A stretch of DNA of 58,408 nucleotides from Planctomycetota bacterium (lineage in GTDB: Bacteria; Planctomycetota; UBA1135; GCA-002686595): assembly GCA_016872715.1 (NCBI GenBank), contig VGZD01000008.1:1-58408 (forward strand), given 5' to 3'. A program made the translations under genes and the position numbers. The notes beneath the pieces were generated by a model. That model saw only the letters and a list, made by a program, of their open reading frames with translations, had not been told where the DNA came from and made no database searches. This document shows, piece by piece, positions 25,001 through 37,000 of the stretch. The first letter of the stretch is position 1; each line of letters opens with the position of its first letter.

Positions 25001-27118
25001 GGCGGATTTCCGCTGCACGACGGCGTGAACTGGCTGCAGGAGCTCTATCTCGACGGAGACGTCGAGTACCGCATCAACGACGTGCGCAAGGCGCGCGCGG
25101 ACAGCGTGTACCTCGACTTGATGGACGGCCACGGCTGGGTGCACCAGTTCGTGCTCGACGTGGAGCTGCCGATCGGAAGCCGCGAGTACTTCCTCAAGCT
25201 GGAGGTCGATTGGATGCGCACCTCCGCCGATGGTTCGATGAGCGCCGTCGGCGCCGTCGCGACGACGTGCCAGCACGATGTCCCCCACTACAAGATCAAG
25301 ATCGGCAATCTCGCGGTCGCGCCGCGATACAAGCACAGCACGCGGCGCGATGCTCGCAGCGGAACGCTGGCCGAGGAGATCGAGCGCGACGGCTGGGACA
25401 TCGCGCTCGAAGGCAACGAGATCGCGCTCGCCGGTGGATTCGGGCTGCCGCTGCCGCGCATCGCGGGCCCGATGACGAACGACTACAAGCTCGATGAGGA
25501 TGCGCTGTCGATCGGCGGCTTCCGCCTGCCGTCCTTCGGCAGCGATTCGAAGCTCGGCACGTTCATTTCGGCGAGCATCTCGGCCGAGCTCGGCTGGATT
25601 GGCGACGGTTTCGCCTGGCTCTTCGACCAGATCGCCCCCGCTGACCTCGAGCTTCCCAAGCCCGAAGGCAGCAACCGCGCGCGCGTCGATCTCACCAGCC
25701 GCGGCATCGTGCTCGGTCTGGAGACGCAGCTGCGCGCTGGGGACACCTACCGCTACGACATCAATCTGGACACGGTCTGGGACACGGGCCGCGATCGCGG
25801 CTTGGTGCGCGTCGACGCCTCCGATCGCCCCGACCTGCGCTCTTGGTTCCACAGCCGCGGACGCTTCCGGCTCGGCGAGGATGAGTGGATCGACACGGTC
25901 CTCACCTACCAGAGCGATCCCGGCGTGCAGGCGGAGTTCTGGGAAGGCGACTATCTCGCCTACGAGGAACGCGAGAACTTCGCCTACTGGCGCAAGGTGA
26001 GCGGCCTCGACTTCCTGAGCGCCACCGCCGAGGCGCGCATCGAGGACTTCCGCACCGCCGTGATCGACCAGCCGTCGCTCTCGTGGCTCTCGGGGCGTGC
26101 GCAGGTCGGGGAGCTCGCGGGCCGTCCGCTCATCTCGTCCACGGCGGTCACGCTGGACAACCTCGCGCGCTTCGACGGGGACCCGCAGTACGAGTCACCG
26201 TTCGCCGATGGTCTGGGCGACCGATCCGTCACGCGCCTCGATGCCCTCGAGCGACTCGAGCTGCCGATCGACCTCGAGTTCGGTGGCCTGCGCGCCACTG
26301 CGTTCATCGAAGCTCGCGCCACGGGATGGAGCGATGCCGCGAGCTCCGACTCCAGCGCGTCGCGCGCCGCGCTGATCGCCGGCGTCACGACGTCGACGTC
26401 GTTCTGGCGCACGTTCGCCGATGGCTCGCGACACGTGGTGGCTCCGTCGATCGAAGTGCGCGGCGATCTGATATCGGCGGAGAACAACCTGCCCGTGGTC
26501 GAGTTCGACGTGGCCGATCGTTCCATCAACGGGCAGTTCGTCGACTTCAACCTGCGCTCCCGTTGGGAAAACCGCGAACTCACGAGCGATCTGGACGTCG
26601 AGCTGTCACAGACTTGGGCGCCCGAGGTCGGAGCGGGCCTGCGAGATGGTTGGTTGCCGACGGCGGCGCGCGTCAATTGGCTCTCGGTCGCCTACGGCGT
26701 CCCCTACGGCGTTCTGCACGACGGCCGCTACGACACCGAGGCCGGCGAGACGGCCTACTCGCAGACCATCGCGGGCTTCGAGCCGTATCAGGGGCTCACG
26801 CTCGAGACGGGCTATCACTCCGCGCGCGACCCGGCGGGCCAGCGGCTGTTCGAGGCGCTGACCGTGGGTGCGCGCTATGCGCTGTCGTCGAAATGGGAGC
26901 TCGAGGGACGACAGACGCTCGGCGTCGGCAGCGCGCAGGATCAGCTCGCCTACTCCGTGAGCCTGCGCCGTTTCGGCCACGACTTCGTGCTGGAGATCCA
27001 GAACTCCTACATCGCCGGTGAAGGCGTGGGCAGCCTGCGCTTCAACATCACGCCGACGTTCGCGTGGAAGCGCGGCGACGGGACGCTGCTCGATCGCTGG
27101 CGATCGCTGCGCCGCTAG
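22064..27118 (+). CDS. Giant LptC/OstA/LptD-like LPS transport protein
   Basis: A 1684-residue protein, about twice the length of E. coli LptD. It begins with a single hydrophobic segment (residues 3-20) that could be a signal peptide or an LptC-like anchor. About 1000 residues of repetitive beta-rich OstA/LptA-like sequence follow (phrases such as LVADGNVRFAHGRARLATES recur with variation). From about residue 1090 it resembles the LptD barrel domain and ends in an aromatic strand-rich region. Its position directly after kdsD-kdsC, where lptC-lptA normally sit, supports a role in carrying LPS to the outer membrane. Assignment to the Lpt family is inference from repeats and context. Confidence 0.7.
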   Translation: MRKLVVFLLLLALGAGALWWFDAPKRPSDPRSGEHGPREPATTPRDSSGVLTNAGAADGTLAQVALSGALDVWSNDTSDPTQPRKRSHLVAADCRTLGEGRFELAHVSLDLFEPASGVGEASAKAARAQARIRVEPTPALDDAHPILLEDAELRYERGSRFAPLLLRIPRLETVVALERATSDEVVVLEGRGLSVSGRGLRLERKSESLTIDREPRARVAFDDGSSAALSSRARLVVRSRPDLGADRAELDVEDAARLVLEGELPLELRASKIRLIGSIEADASSRLRPLRAEAEGQVVITLRDGLARGERLLLDFDAHGKPAHATLDGRPELEWLFGDATLANLPPDQRREDETLEVRLDGAGPLELSLGTSREFNFTGPARVRMPSVDATLECDASIRGRTSAAKLDATELVADGNVRFAHGRARLATESLHVVAVPQSSGRAALRVATEASTRVLAELEDGSSIDVLAEGGLVAEQRAGQLYLPRARDVTFSLGGAKGLSGRADSVSDLDVERAKLVATGNVWVKLPEGTGRGERFEARSADSGELSGSERASARVEVAEGWFEARFLDLQPGLVEARDDAHGKLSHAGTRYEVRAGWIVLQRDARLEDVSDPAELLIDAGESVFVQRTDDVENLVLRAQRFHVQARATGAERFDPSLVVALGDVQFALSDGAPRYEGRGHRLELRGDRTGRLEPAVEGEKVALSGRVGERAERVKIDASRLDFSPERLVAGNFEAEFDGLVAGLGERGGAGGLRAIGGLLAIDPTQVTLSEGVYLGGTEASGRPWSLDADLLVLRARRTDGELDPQAADVSLVDLVARGTVRIDAEPLGRARAEVLTVDHDSRRITLLGDPSDATSGEASIERGGVSWSSPAFTFDLASGFLRSEGGSVRSSPDDLENWSISYEGLEPLLLKDRTALIFRQPTWREGANVLRANWAILWVDQGQWRALASDRKPGPLLVGDPDAPGGGRVPKVLFGGFPLHDGVNWLQELYLDGDVEYRINDVRKARADSVYLDLMDGHGWVHQFVLDVELPIGSREYFLKLEVDWMRTSADGSMSAVGAVATTCQHDVPHYKIKIGNLAVAPRYKHSTRRDARSGTLAEEIERDGWDIALEGNEIALAGGFGLPLPRIAGPMTNDYKLDEDALSIGGFRLPSFGSDSKLGTFISASISAELGWIGDGFAWLFDQIAPADLELPKPEGSNRARVDLTSRGIVLGLETQLRAGDTYRYDINLDTVWDTGRDRGLVRVDASDRPDLRSWFHSRGRFRLGEDEWIDTVLTYQSDPGVQAEFWEGDYLAYEERENFAYWRKVSGLDFLSATAEARIEDFRTAVIDQPSLSWLSGRAQVGELAGRPLISSTAVTLDNLARFDGDPQYESPFADGLGDRSVTRLDALERLELPIDLEFGGLRATAFIEARATGWSDAASSDSSASRAALIAGVTTSTSFWRTFADGSRHVVAPSIEVRGDLISAENNLPVVEFDVADRSINGQFVDFNLRSRWENRELTSDLDVELSQTWAPEVGAGLRDGWLPTAARVNWLSVAYGVPYGVLHDGRYDTEAGETAYSQTIAGFEPYQGLTLETGYHSARDPAGQRLFEALTVGARYALSSKWELEGRQTLGVGSAQDQLAYSVSLRRFGHDFVLEIQNSYIAGEGVGSLRFNITPTFAWKRGDGTLLDRWRSLRR

Positions 27119-27160
27119 CTCCGCAGCCCTCGTCCCCGATCGCCGCTACAATGCGGCCCC

Positions 27161-27544
27161 ATGGAGTTCTTCGGTCTCTCGTTCGCCGAACTCGTCGTGA
27201 TCTTCGTGGTCGCGATCCTGGTGTTCGGTCAACGACTGCCGCAGGTGGCGGGCGAGACGGCCGCGACGTTGCAGCGCGTGCGCCGCTCGCTCTCGGACCT
27301 GCGTCGCGAGACGGGCATTGACCAAGAGATCCAGAAGGCCAAGCGCGAGTTCGAAGACGCACAGCGCGGAGCGCAGGCGTCCGTGCAGCGCGAGGCCGCG
27401 ATGCTGCGCGCCGAAGTGGAGCGAGCTGCTAACGCGACTTCGGCGGCACCGGCAACTTCGGAAACACCGACTGCGGCGACACCTGCGCCGGCAGCGGCGC
27501 CGGTGGCGCCGGAGCAGCCGACGCCTGCTCCCCATCAAGGTTGA
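27161..27544 (+). CDS. TatA/TatB-like twin-arginine translocase subunit
   Basis: A 127-residue protein with the TatA/B plan: a short N-terminal membrane helix (ELVVIFVVAILVFG), the FGxxxLP hinge (FGQRLPQ), then an amphipathic helix (TAATLQRVRRSLSDLRRE) and a charged, coiled tail. The glutamate in FAELVV and the long tail point to TatB rather than TatA, but this is not certain. The last 40 residues are Ala/Pro/Thr-rich and overlap the convergent MshEN gene by 116 nt. TatC is not in the window. Confidence 0.8.
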   Translation: MEFFGLSFAELVVIFVVAILVFGQRLPQVAGETAATLQRVRRSLSDLRRETGIDQEIQKAKREFEDAQRGAQASVQREAAMLRAEVERAANATSAAPATSETPTAATPAPAAAPVAPEQPTPAPHQG

Positions 27545-28058
27545 GCAGCACCGCCGCATCGCCCTCGTCGAAGATCTTGTTCCACGCCCCTTCGCCGCCA
27601 GTTTGTGGCAGTGGCGCGGGGAGATGCTCGAGGATCCAGCGGTTGTTCGTGTGGACCGTGCCGACCACGGGCACGACCTGAAGGTCGCTCATGGTCTGGA
27701 GCTGCGCGAGGATGTCGGCGGGCACGAGCGCGGGCATCGCGATGGTGAGCAAGCGCTTGTGGCGCGTGAGCGGCACGACGCGGTGCTGGCGCAGGAAGTC
27801 GAGATCGAGGCCGATCTGGGCTTCTGGAACCGGCGCATACAGGTCGACGGGAAGAAACGGGAGGCCGAAGAGGTCGCACACCACGCGCGAGAGATCCCAG
27901 TCGGCGATCAGGCTCCCGCTGACGAGCAACTCCGGGAACGAAGTCGGGCCCGCTTGGCTCGCTTGCAGTGCCGCTTTGAGGCGCTGTGGCTCGACGAGTC
28001 CTCGCTGGCCGAGGATCTCGGCCAAGCTCTGGTAGTCGAAACGATAGCTGTGCTTCAC
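27429..28058 (-). CDS. Stand-alone MshEN / GspE N-terminal domain protein
   Basis: A 209-residue protein. Residues 10-150 match the MshEN (T2SSE_N) domain found at the front of type II secretion and type IV pilus ATPases: LAEILGQRGLVEPQRLKAAL, LGLPFLPVDLY and HRVVPLTRHKRLLTIAM. MshEN domains bind cyclic di-GMP in several proteins. The ATPase half is absent; the C-terminus is a Pro/Ala-rich tail. Start is GTG at 28058. It follows gyrB by 90 nt, with a hairpin between, and its tail overlaps the tatB-like gene. Confidence 0.75.
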   Translation of the reverse strand: MKHSYRFDYQSLAEILGQRGLVEPQRLKAALQASQAGPTSFPELLVSGSLIADWDLSRVVCDLFGLPFLPVDLYAPVPEAQIGLDLDFLRQHRVVPLTRHKRLLTIAMPALVPADILAQLQTMSDLQVVPVVGTVHTNNRWILEHLPAPLPQTGGEGAWNKIFDEGDAAVLLNLDGEQASAAPAPPAPLPAQVSPQSVFPKLPVPPKSR

Positions 28059-28110
28059 GGCGGGGGAGCTCGGGGAGAGGTATCGACCCTCGAACCCTCC
28101 GATCCTGAGC

Positions 28111-28131
28111 GGCCGGAAAGAAATTCCGGCC
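28111..28131 (-). terminator. Hairpin downstream of gyrB
   Basis: GGCCGGAA (28111-28118) and TTCCGGCC (28124-28131) form a perfect 8-bp stem with a 5-nt loop in the 90 nt between gyrB and the MshEN gene. No T-run follows on the gyrB strand, so it may be a pause or processing site instead of a true intrinsic terminator. Confidence 0.45.
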
Positions 28132-28148
28132 CCCGCCGCGCGCCCGCC

Positions 28149-32022
<3,874 letters not shown>

Positions 32023-32633
32023 GGGGACATCCAGACGGCTTGGGGTTGGACCGGGTGCGGAGCGAACGGGATCGGCGGTTTTCCCGCTCCTTCGAGGTAG
32101 CTAGATTTCATCATCATCATAACGGGCGCCGCGGCTGTGAAGAACGCTCGGCTTGGCCGTCACAGGTGCTTTTCTGCCAAGAGTTTGCGTTCGTTTCGAA
32201 GCAGCATCCCGCGTGCGGAAAACGGTGCATGAGCCGTGGACTGGTGGCGCGGTTTGGCACACGTCTCCACGGGGAGAACTTGGGAGCACTCTCCAAGCCG
32301 AGGTTGTGCCCGCTGATCCCCGTTGAGCGCAGAGCTTGCAAGCCACGATTCCCCAGCTTGTTGACGTAGTTCTCGACGTTGCTGTGCGCGGCAGGGCATC
32401 GGCAGTGGCTCGAAGAACATGGCTGGAAGGACATAGCTCGAAGGACATAGCTCGAAGGCCGCGGCTCGGGAGTCGCGGATCGGAAACGAGGCCAGACCGA
32501 CGACGAGCGCCGACGACGAGCGACGCGCGACGGCGCCGCGCAACACAGTGGAGCGCAGTGGAGCGCGCGCGGCGTACACCGCACACGCAGGGCGTGCGCA
32601 CGCCGAGCACGCGCCCTTCGAAACGCGCCCGAC
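32023..32633. other. 611-bp dnaA-dnaN intergenic region, possible origin or promoter
   Basis: No reading frame here looks like a gene on either strand. It contains a run of CAT triplets (about 32109-32120), a 14-bp minisatellite (32413-32468) and a duplicated CAGTGGAGCG (about 32550-32570). I looked for DnaA boxes (TTATCCACA and one-mismatch forms) and found none that convince. The region is long for a dnaA-dnaN junction and is a candidate place for the replication origin or the dnaN promoter, without direct proof. Confidence 0.5.
32413..32468. repeat. 14-bp minisatellite, four units
   Basis: Units at 32427-32440 and 32441-32454 are identical (AAGGACATAGCTCG). The units before (32413-32426) and after (32455-32468) differ from it by three bases each. 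It lies between dnaA and dnaN. Confidence 0.85.
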
Positions 32634-34232
32634 TCAGCGCTGCAACTGCCCGAGCAGCCCCTGGATCAGCGCTCGGAAGCGATCGTCCGCCTTCATCTGC
32701 TTCTCGATCTGTTCCACCGCGTAGAGCACGGTGGTGTGATCGCGGCCACCGAAGAAGCCCCCGATCTGTTCGAGCGAGTGACGCGTGATCGAGCGCGCGA
32801 GGAACATGGCGATCTGGCGGGGATGCGCGATGGCCTTCGTGCGGCGCCGGGACTGCAGCTCGGTGACCTTGATCTGGAAGTGCGACGTGACGAGGCGAAG
32901 GATGTCGTCCATGGACGGCTGGCCCTTCGGGGACAGGAACACGTCGCGCAGCACGTGGCGCGCGAGATCGGGCGTCACGTCGAGGCCATTGAGGCTCGCG
33001 TACCCGAGCAAGCGGTTGACCGCGCCCTCGAGCTCTCGGATGTTCGAGTCCACGTGCTCGGCGACGAGCTGCGCCACGCTGTCGGGCAGTTCCTTGCCAC
33101 GCTCGCGGCTCTTGCGCTTCAAGATCGCCATGCGCGTCTCGTAGCAGGGCTTCTCGATCTCGGTGACGAGGCCCCACTTGAAGCGCGAAACCAGGCGATC
33201 CTGCAGCGTCGGGATCTCCTTGGGGGGCGAGTCCGACGAGAGCACGATCTGCTTGGAAGCGTTGTAGAGCGTGTTGAACGTGTGGAAGAACTCCTCCTGC
33301 GTGCGCTCCTTGTTGGCGAGCAGGTGAATGTCGTCCACGACGAGCACGTCGACGTTGCGGTACTTGTTGCGGAACTTCTGCAGGTCGCCGTTTTCGAGCG
33401 CGCTGATGAAGTGGTTGATGAACGTCTCGCAGGAGAGGTAGAGGATCCGCGTGTCGGGGTTGCGCTCGAGCAGCGAGTAGCACAGCGACTGCAGGAGGTG
33501 CGTCTTGCCGAGGCCGACCGACCCGTGGAGGAAGAAGGGGTTGTAGGAGCGTCCGGGCGACTCGGACACGCCCACCGCGGCGGCGTGGGCGAAGCGGTTG
33601 CACGGCCCGACGACGAAGTTGTCGAAGCGATAGTGCGGGTTGAGCGCGACGTCCGAGCTCCACAGCAGGCCAGCCTCCGACGGCGCGCGGCTCTCGCGCG
33701 GCGCGGCGCGGCCAGAGGTCGAGGCCGAGGTCGATGACGCGGGCGGCGTCGCAGGGCGTGCGGACGCCGACGCAGCGCCGCCGGTGGCGCTGCTCGTGGA
33801 TGCGACGACGGCCGTGGCGGCGAGAGCGGTTGCCGGGGCGCGAGCGCGCACCGTGAGCTCGGCATCGACGACGATTTGCACGGGCCACGGAGATCTGAAC
33901 ACGTTGCGGACCGCGGTCTCGAGCGCCGTGATGTAGGGCGCGGCGCGCAGCCAATTCGAAGTGAAGGTGTTCTGCACCACCACGACCACGCCTTCGGGGC
34001 CAGCGGAGCGCAGCAGCGCGGTTCGGAACCACGTCTCCATCTGCTGGCGGTTGAGCAACTTGCGCAGCTCCTCGAGAACTTCGTCCCACGCGCGAGCGAG
34101 GGCCTCGTCACGCTGGCCGTGGCGCGCCTCGGTCGACGAGCTCGCAAGCTCGTGAATCGCGTCGGCGTCGGAACTCGCGTTGGGCAACACGAGGCCGTCA
34201 CCGGCGAGGCTGGGATCTTGATCGGGATGCAT
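32634..34232 (-). CDS. dnaA: Chromosomal replication initiator protein DnaA
   Basis: A 532-residue DnaA that opens the origin. Domain I is at the N-terminus (WDEVLEELRKLLNRQQMETWF). Domain II is a long Ala/Ser/Thr-rich linker. The AAA+ domain shows the P-loop HGSVGLGKTHLLQS and DVLVVDDIHLLANK, and domain IV ends with the box-binding helix-turn-helix and signature GGFFGGRDHTTVLYAVE. I prefer the ATG at 34232; a GTG at 34253 is in frame, and neither has a clear ribosome site. The 5' side (34233-34684) is non-coding. Confidence 0.97.
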   Translation of the reverse strand: MHPDQDPSLAGDGLVLPNASSDADAIHELASSSTEARHGQRDEALARAWDEVLEELRKLLNRQQMETWFRTALLRSAGPEGVVVVVQNTFTSNWLRAAPYITALETAVRNVFRSPWPVQIVVDAELTVRARAPATALAATAVVASTSSATGGAASASARPATPPASSTSASTSGRAAPRESRAPSEAGLLWSSDVALNPHYRFDNFVVGPCNRFAHAAAVGVSESPGRSYNPFFLHGSVGLGKTHLLQSLCYSLLERNPDTRILYLSCETFINHFISALENGDLQKFRNKYRNVDVLVVDDIHLLANKERTQEEFFHTFNTLYNASKQIVLSSDSPPKEIPTLQDRLVSRFKWGLVTEIEKPCYETRMAILKRKSRERGKELPDSVAQLVAEHVDSNIRELEGAVNRLLGYASLNGLDVTPDLARHVLRDVFLSPKGQPSMDDILRLVTSHFQIKVTELQSRRRTKAIAHPRQIAMFLARSITRHSLEQIGGFFGGRDHTTVLYAVEQIEKQMKADDRFRALIQGLLGQLQR

Positions 34233-34684
34233 GGGGGGCAGCGTCCGAGTCACGCCGGGCCCAGAAACGGGGTTCGGCGTCGGTCAAGGGGATGGGGTGG
34301 TTGGAACCAGAGCTGGGGGAAGCGAGTCAAACGGGAAGCGAGTCAAACGGATCGACGGGCCGCTGTCGGCGGGCGCGCGCCCCTCGCGGGGGCGCCGGCA
34401 GCCTCGTCGGTGGTGGCCAACGGGGCGCCGAACGGGCAGCTTCAGGCCATCAAACTGCCCACAAGTTCTCCGGCTGCCTTCAGCCCGCTCGGCTGGTTGG
34501 GGAGCGGGGGCCGGGGATGGCCGAAGGCGAGGGAGACGGGTGGAGCGGGCTGTTCGAGGCGCGGAAGCCGATCGAGTGCGGCTACAGACGCGGAGTGGCA
34601 TTCGACGGCCGCGGCGGGAGCCTGTCAACGGCCACGGGCCAAACTATCTACCAAGAACTCACAAGCGCCTTGTCGGCGGCCAGT
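34233..34684. other. Non-coding region upstream of dnaA, candidate oriC/promoter
   Basis: A 452-bp gap between dnaA and the cysteine desulfurase, both reading left. It has a 16-bp perfect tandem repeat (34319-34350) and is less GC-rich near 34440-34460 and 34620-34690. TTGTGGGCA and TTGTGAGTT (reverse strand, near 34457 and 34660) are only weakly like DnaA boxes. It must carry the dnaA promoter and is one of two possible origin sites. Confidence 0.45.
34319..34350. repeat. 16-bp perfect direct repeat upstream of dnaA
   Basis: GAAGCGAGTCAAACGG occurs twice head to tail at 34319-34334 and 34335-34350, about 90 bp upstream of the dnaA start. It could be a protein-binding iteron or a simple duplication. 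Confidence 0.85.
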
Positions 34685-35839
34685 TTACGTTCGGCCCCTC
34701 AGGGTTCTCCACAGGCTTTCCACCAGCCTGTGGACGTCTTCTGCACGCGTCTGGGGGCCGCAGGACAGGCGCAAGCCGCTGCGCGCTTCGTCGTCGCTGC
34801 AGCCGATGGCCTTCAGGACGTGGCTTGGCTCCAGGGAGCCACTGGCGCAGGCCGAGCCCGCACTGGCGGCCACGCCGGCGAGGTCCAGACGCATCACCAG
34901 CACCTTCCCTTCGAGCCCCGGCGACAGGATGTTCAGGGTTCCGGGCAGTCGTCGGGGGTGGTCGATGGGCAGGCCGAGCAGCTTCAGGTGGGGTAACTTG
35001 GTGACAAGTTGTCCCCAAAGCAGGCCAGCTAGGGCGCCCAGCCGTTCGCGGTGGGTCGCGAGCTCGGCCAGCGCCAGCTCGACCGCGGTGGCCGCCGCCA
35101 CCGCTGCTGCGACGTTCTCCGTGCCGGGTCGCAGGCCCTGCTCCTGCTCTCCGCCGTACATGAGGGGCTCGAGCGCGACCCCGGAGCGTCGGTACAAGAG
35201 TCCGAGACCGACCGGTGCGCCGACCTTGTGGAGGCTGAAGCTCGCGAGGTCGATGCCCAGCCCGCGCAGGTCGAGCGGCACGCGACCGAGCGCTTGCACG
35301 GCATCCACGTGCCACAGCGGGCGGTTGGAGGCCTGCTCGAGCGCGGCCGCGATTTCCGCGAGCGGGGCACAGGTGCCGAGCTCGTTGTTGGCAGCCATGG
35401 TGGCGACGAGCGCGGTCGCAGGATGGGCGAGCGCGGCTTCGAGCGCCGCGGGGCGCAGCGATCCGCTCTCGTCGACCTCGAGCGTGAGCAGCGGATGGCC
35501 CGCGCGCTCGAGCGCCCGAGCCGGTCCGAGCACCGAGGCGTGCTCGATGGACGAAACGGCGAGGCCAGCCGAGCGGCCGCGCGCGCGCAGCGCACCGAGG
35601 AGGGCGAGGTTGTTGGACTCCGTCCCACCGGAGGTGAACACGAGCTCGTCTTCGTGCACGCCGAGCGCGGCAGCGATGCGCCCGCGCGCTTGGTCCAGCA
35701 TGTGGCGTGCGTCGCGCCCCGGGCCGTGGAGGCTCGAGGGGTTGCCGCGCACGCGCTCGAGTGCTTCGACATAGCTCGCGCGCACCTCGGGGCGCAGGCG
35801 TGCGGTGGCGTTGGAATCGAAGTAGAGCGGGTCGCTCAC
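34685..35839 (-). CDS. Cysteine desulfurase, NifS/IscS family
   Basis: A 384-residue PLP enzyme that takes sulfur from cysteine for Fe-S clusters and thio-modification. FTSGGTESNNLALLG is the PLP-phosphate loop, SLHKVGAPVGLGLLY carries the Schiff-base lysine, and SACASGSLEPSHVL holds the catalytic cysteine. LRPGTENV and the long active-site loop fit the IscS/NifS class. GTG start at 35839 overlaps the bshA stop (GTGA), so it is translated with bshA. No iscU or other cluster gene is next to it. Confidence 0.93.
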   Translation of the reverse strand: MSDPLYFDSNATARLRPEVRASYVEALERVRGNPSSLHGPGRDARHMLDQARGRIAAALGVHEDELVFTSGGTESNNLALLGALRARGRSAGLAVSSIEHASVLGPARALERAGHPLLTLEVDESGSLRPAALEAALAHPATALVATMAANNELGTCAPLAEIAAALEQASNRPLWHVDAVQALGRVPLDLRGLGIDLASFSLHKVGAPVGLGLLYRRSGVALEPLMYGGEQEQGLRPGTENVAAAVAAATAVELALAELATHRERLGALAGLLWGQLVTKLPHLKLLGLPIDHPRRLPGTLNILSPGLEGKVLVMRLDLAGVAASAGSACASGSLEPSHVLKAIGCSDDEARSGLRLSCGPQTRAEDVHRLVESLWRTLRGRT

Positions 35840-36996
35840 GACGCCGAGCCTAGCACTCGCCGATAGAGCGCCTCGTACTGGGGGACGATGGCCGTTCGCT
35901 CGAAGCGCCGTACAGCGCTCTCGCGCGCGGCGTTCCCCATTCGGCGCGCGGCGTCGGGCGTGAAGAGCAGCCTTGCGAGGTGCGAGCCGAAGGCCTCGAG
36001 GTCGTTGGCCGACGACAGCAGTCCCGTGACGCCATGCTCGACGACCTCGCTCACACCACCCACGTCGGTCGCGACGACCGGAGTGCCGCACGACATCGCT
36101 TCGAGCGCGGAGAGACCAAAGGACTCGGACGAGCTCGAGAGCGCGAACACATCCGCCGGTGCGAGCAGTTCGGCCAGCGCGTCGCGCTCGCCGAGGAACA
36201 GCACGTGCTCCCCGATGCCCAGCTCACGCGCCAGCGCGCGGCACTCGAGCTGGTCGGGTCCGTCGCCGACGAGCACCAAGGTTGCCGCTCGACCCTCGAG
36301 CGCCGCCGCAAACGCACGCACAAGCCATGGAACACGCTTCACGGGGCGGAAGTTGCTCACGTGCACGACCGTTTTCCCGCGCGCGCGTTGGCACGCGCTC
36401 GCTTCGCGCAGCGCGCTCGGAGAGAACTCGGTCGTGTCGACGAAGTTGTGAATCACCTCGAGGTGGCAGGGAGCGCCGCCATCGACGCAGAAGCGAGCGC
36501 GCGTCTCACGCGAGAGCCAGTGCGAGACGGTCGTCACCGCATCGCTCTCGCGGATCACGAACTGAGTCAGCGGCGCGTAGGAGGACTCGTTGCCGATGAG
36601 CGTGATGTCCGTGCCGTGCAGCGTCGTGACGATGCGCGGCGCGGGGCGCCCCTGATCGCTTCGTGCAGCGGCGCGGGCGAGGTAGGCGGACACGGCATGC
36701 GGAAGCGCGTAGTGCGCATGCAGGATGTCGAGCCCAGCGGCGCGGTGAACGTCCAGAATCGCCGACGTGATCGCCAAGTCGTGCGGCGTCGAGTGGAACA
36801 GCGGGTAGGGCACGCCTTGCGCGCGGTGCATCTGGACGAAGCCAGGTGAACGCGCGAGCCGCGGCGGAACTTCGTGACTGAAGACGTGGACGTCGTGGCC
36901 CGCATCGGCCAGCGAGAGCGCGAGCTCGCTCGCCACCACACCGGAGCCACCGTAGGTGGGATGACAGAGGATGCCGATGCGCAGCTTGCGACTCAC
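35836..36996 (-). CDS. bshA: N-acetyl-glucosaminyl L-malate synthase (bacillithiol pathway)
   Basis: A 386-residue GT4-family glycosyltransferase. The opening GILCHPTYGGSGVVASELA, HAHYALPHAVSAYLAR, TLHGTDITLIG and VSNFRPVKR are characteristic of BshA, which joins UDP-GlcNAc and L-malate in the first step to bacillithiol. The UDP-binding end shows SSSESFGLSALEAMSCG. It lies 4 nt after parA and overlaps the cysteine desulfurase gene. Together with bshB1 and bshC close by, the complete pathway for this thiol is present. Confidence 0.92.
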   Translation of the reverse strand: MSRKLRIGILCHPTYGGSGVVASELALSLADAGHDVHVFSHEVPPRLARSPGFVQMHRAQGVPYPLFHSTPHDLAITSAILDVHRAAGLDILHAHYALPHAVSAYLARAAARSDQGRPAPRIVTTLHGTDITLIGNESSYAPLTQFVIRESDAVTTVSHWLSRETRARFCVDGGAPCHLEVIHNFVDTTEFSPSALREASACQRARGKTVVHVSNFRPVKRVPWLVRAFAAALEGRAATLVLVGDGPDQLECRALARELGIGEHVLFLGERDALAELLAPADVFALSSSSESFGLSALEAMSCGTPVVATDVGGVSEVVEHGVTGLLSSANDLEAFGSHLARLLFTPDAARRMGNAARESAVRRFERTAIVPQYEALYRRVLGSAS

Positions 36997-37000
36997 GACC

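Noticed and set aside
32117-32584. 155- and 139-residue minus-strand frames in the dnaA-dnaN gap
   Set aside because: Their sequence is Arg/Ser-rich with repeat-derived words and no family resemblance; not supported as genes.
34703-34735. DnaA-box-like TTCTCCACA and CTGTGGA words
   Set aside because: They lie inside the coding end of the cysteine desulfurase and have only one good match; no cluster.
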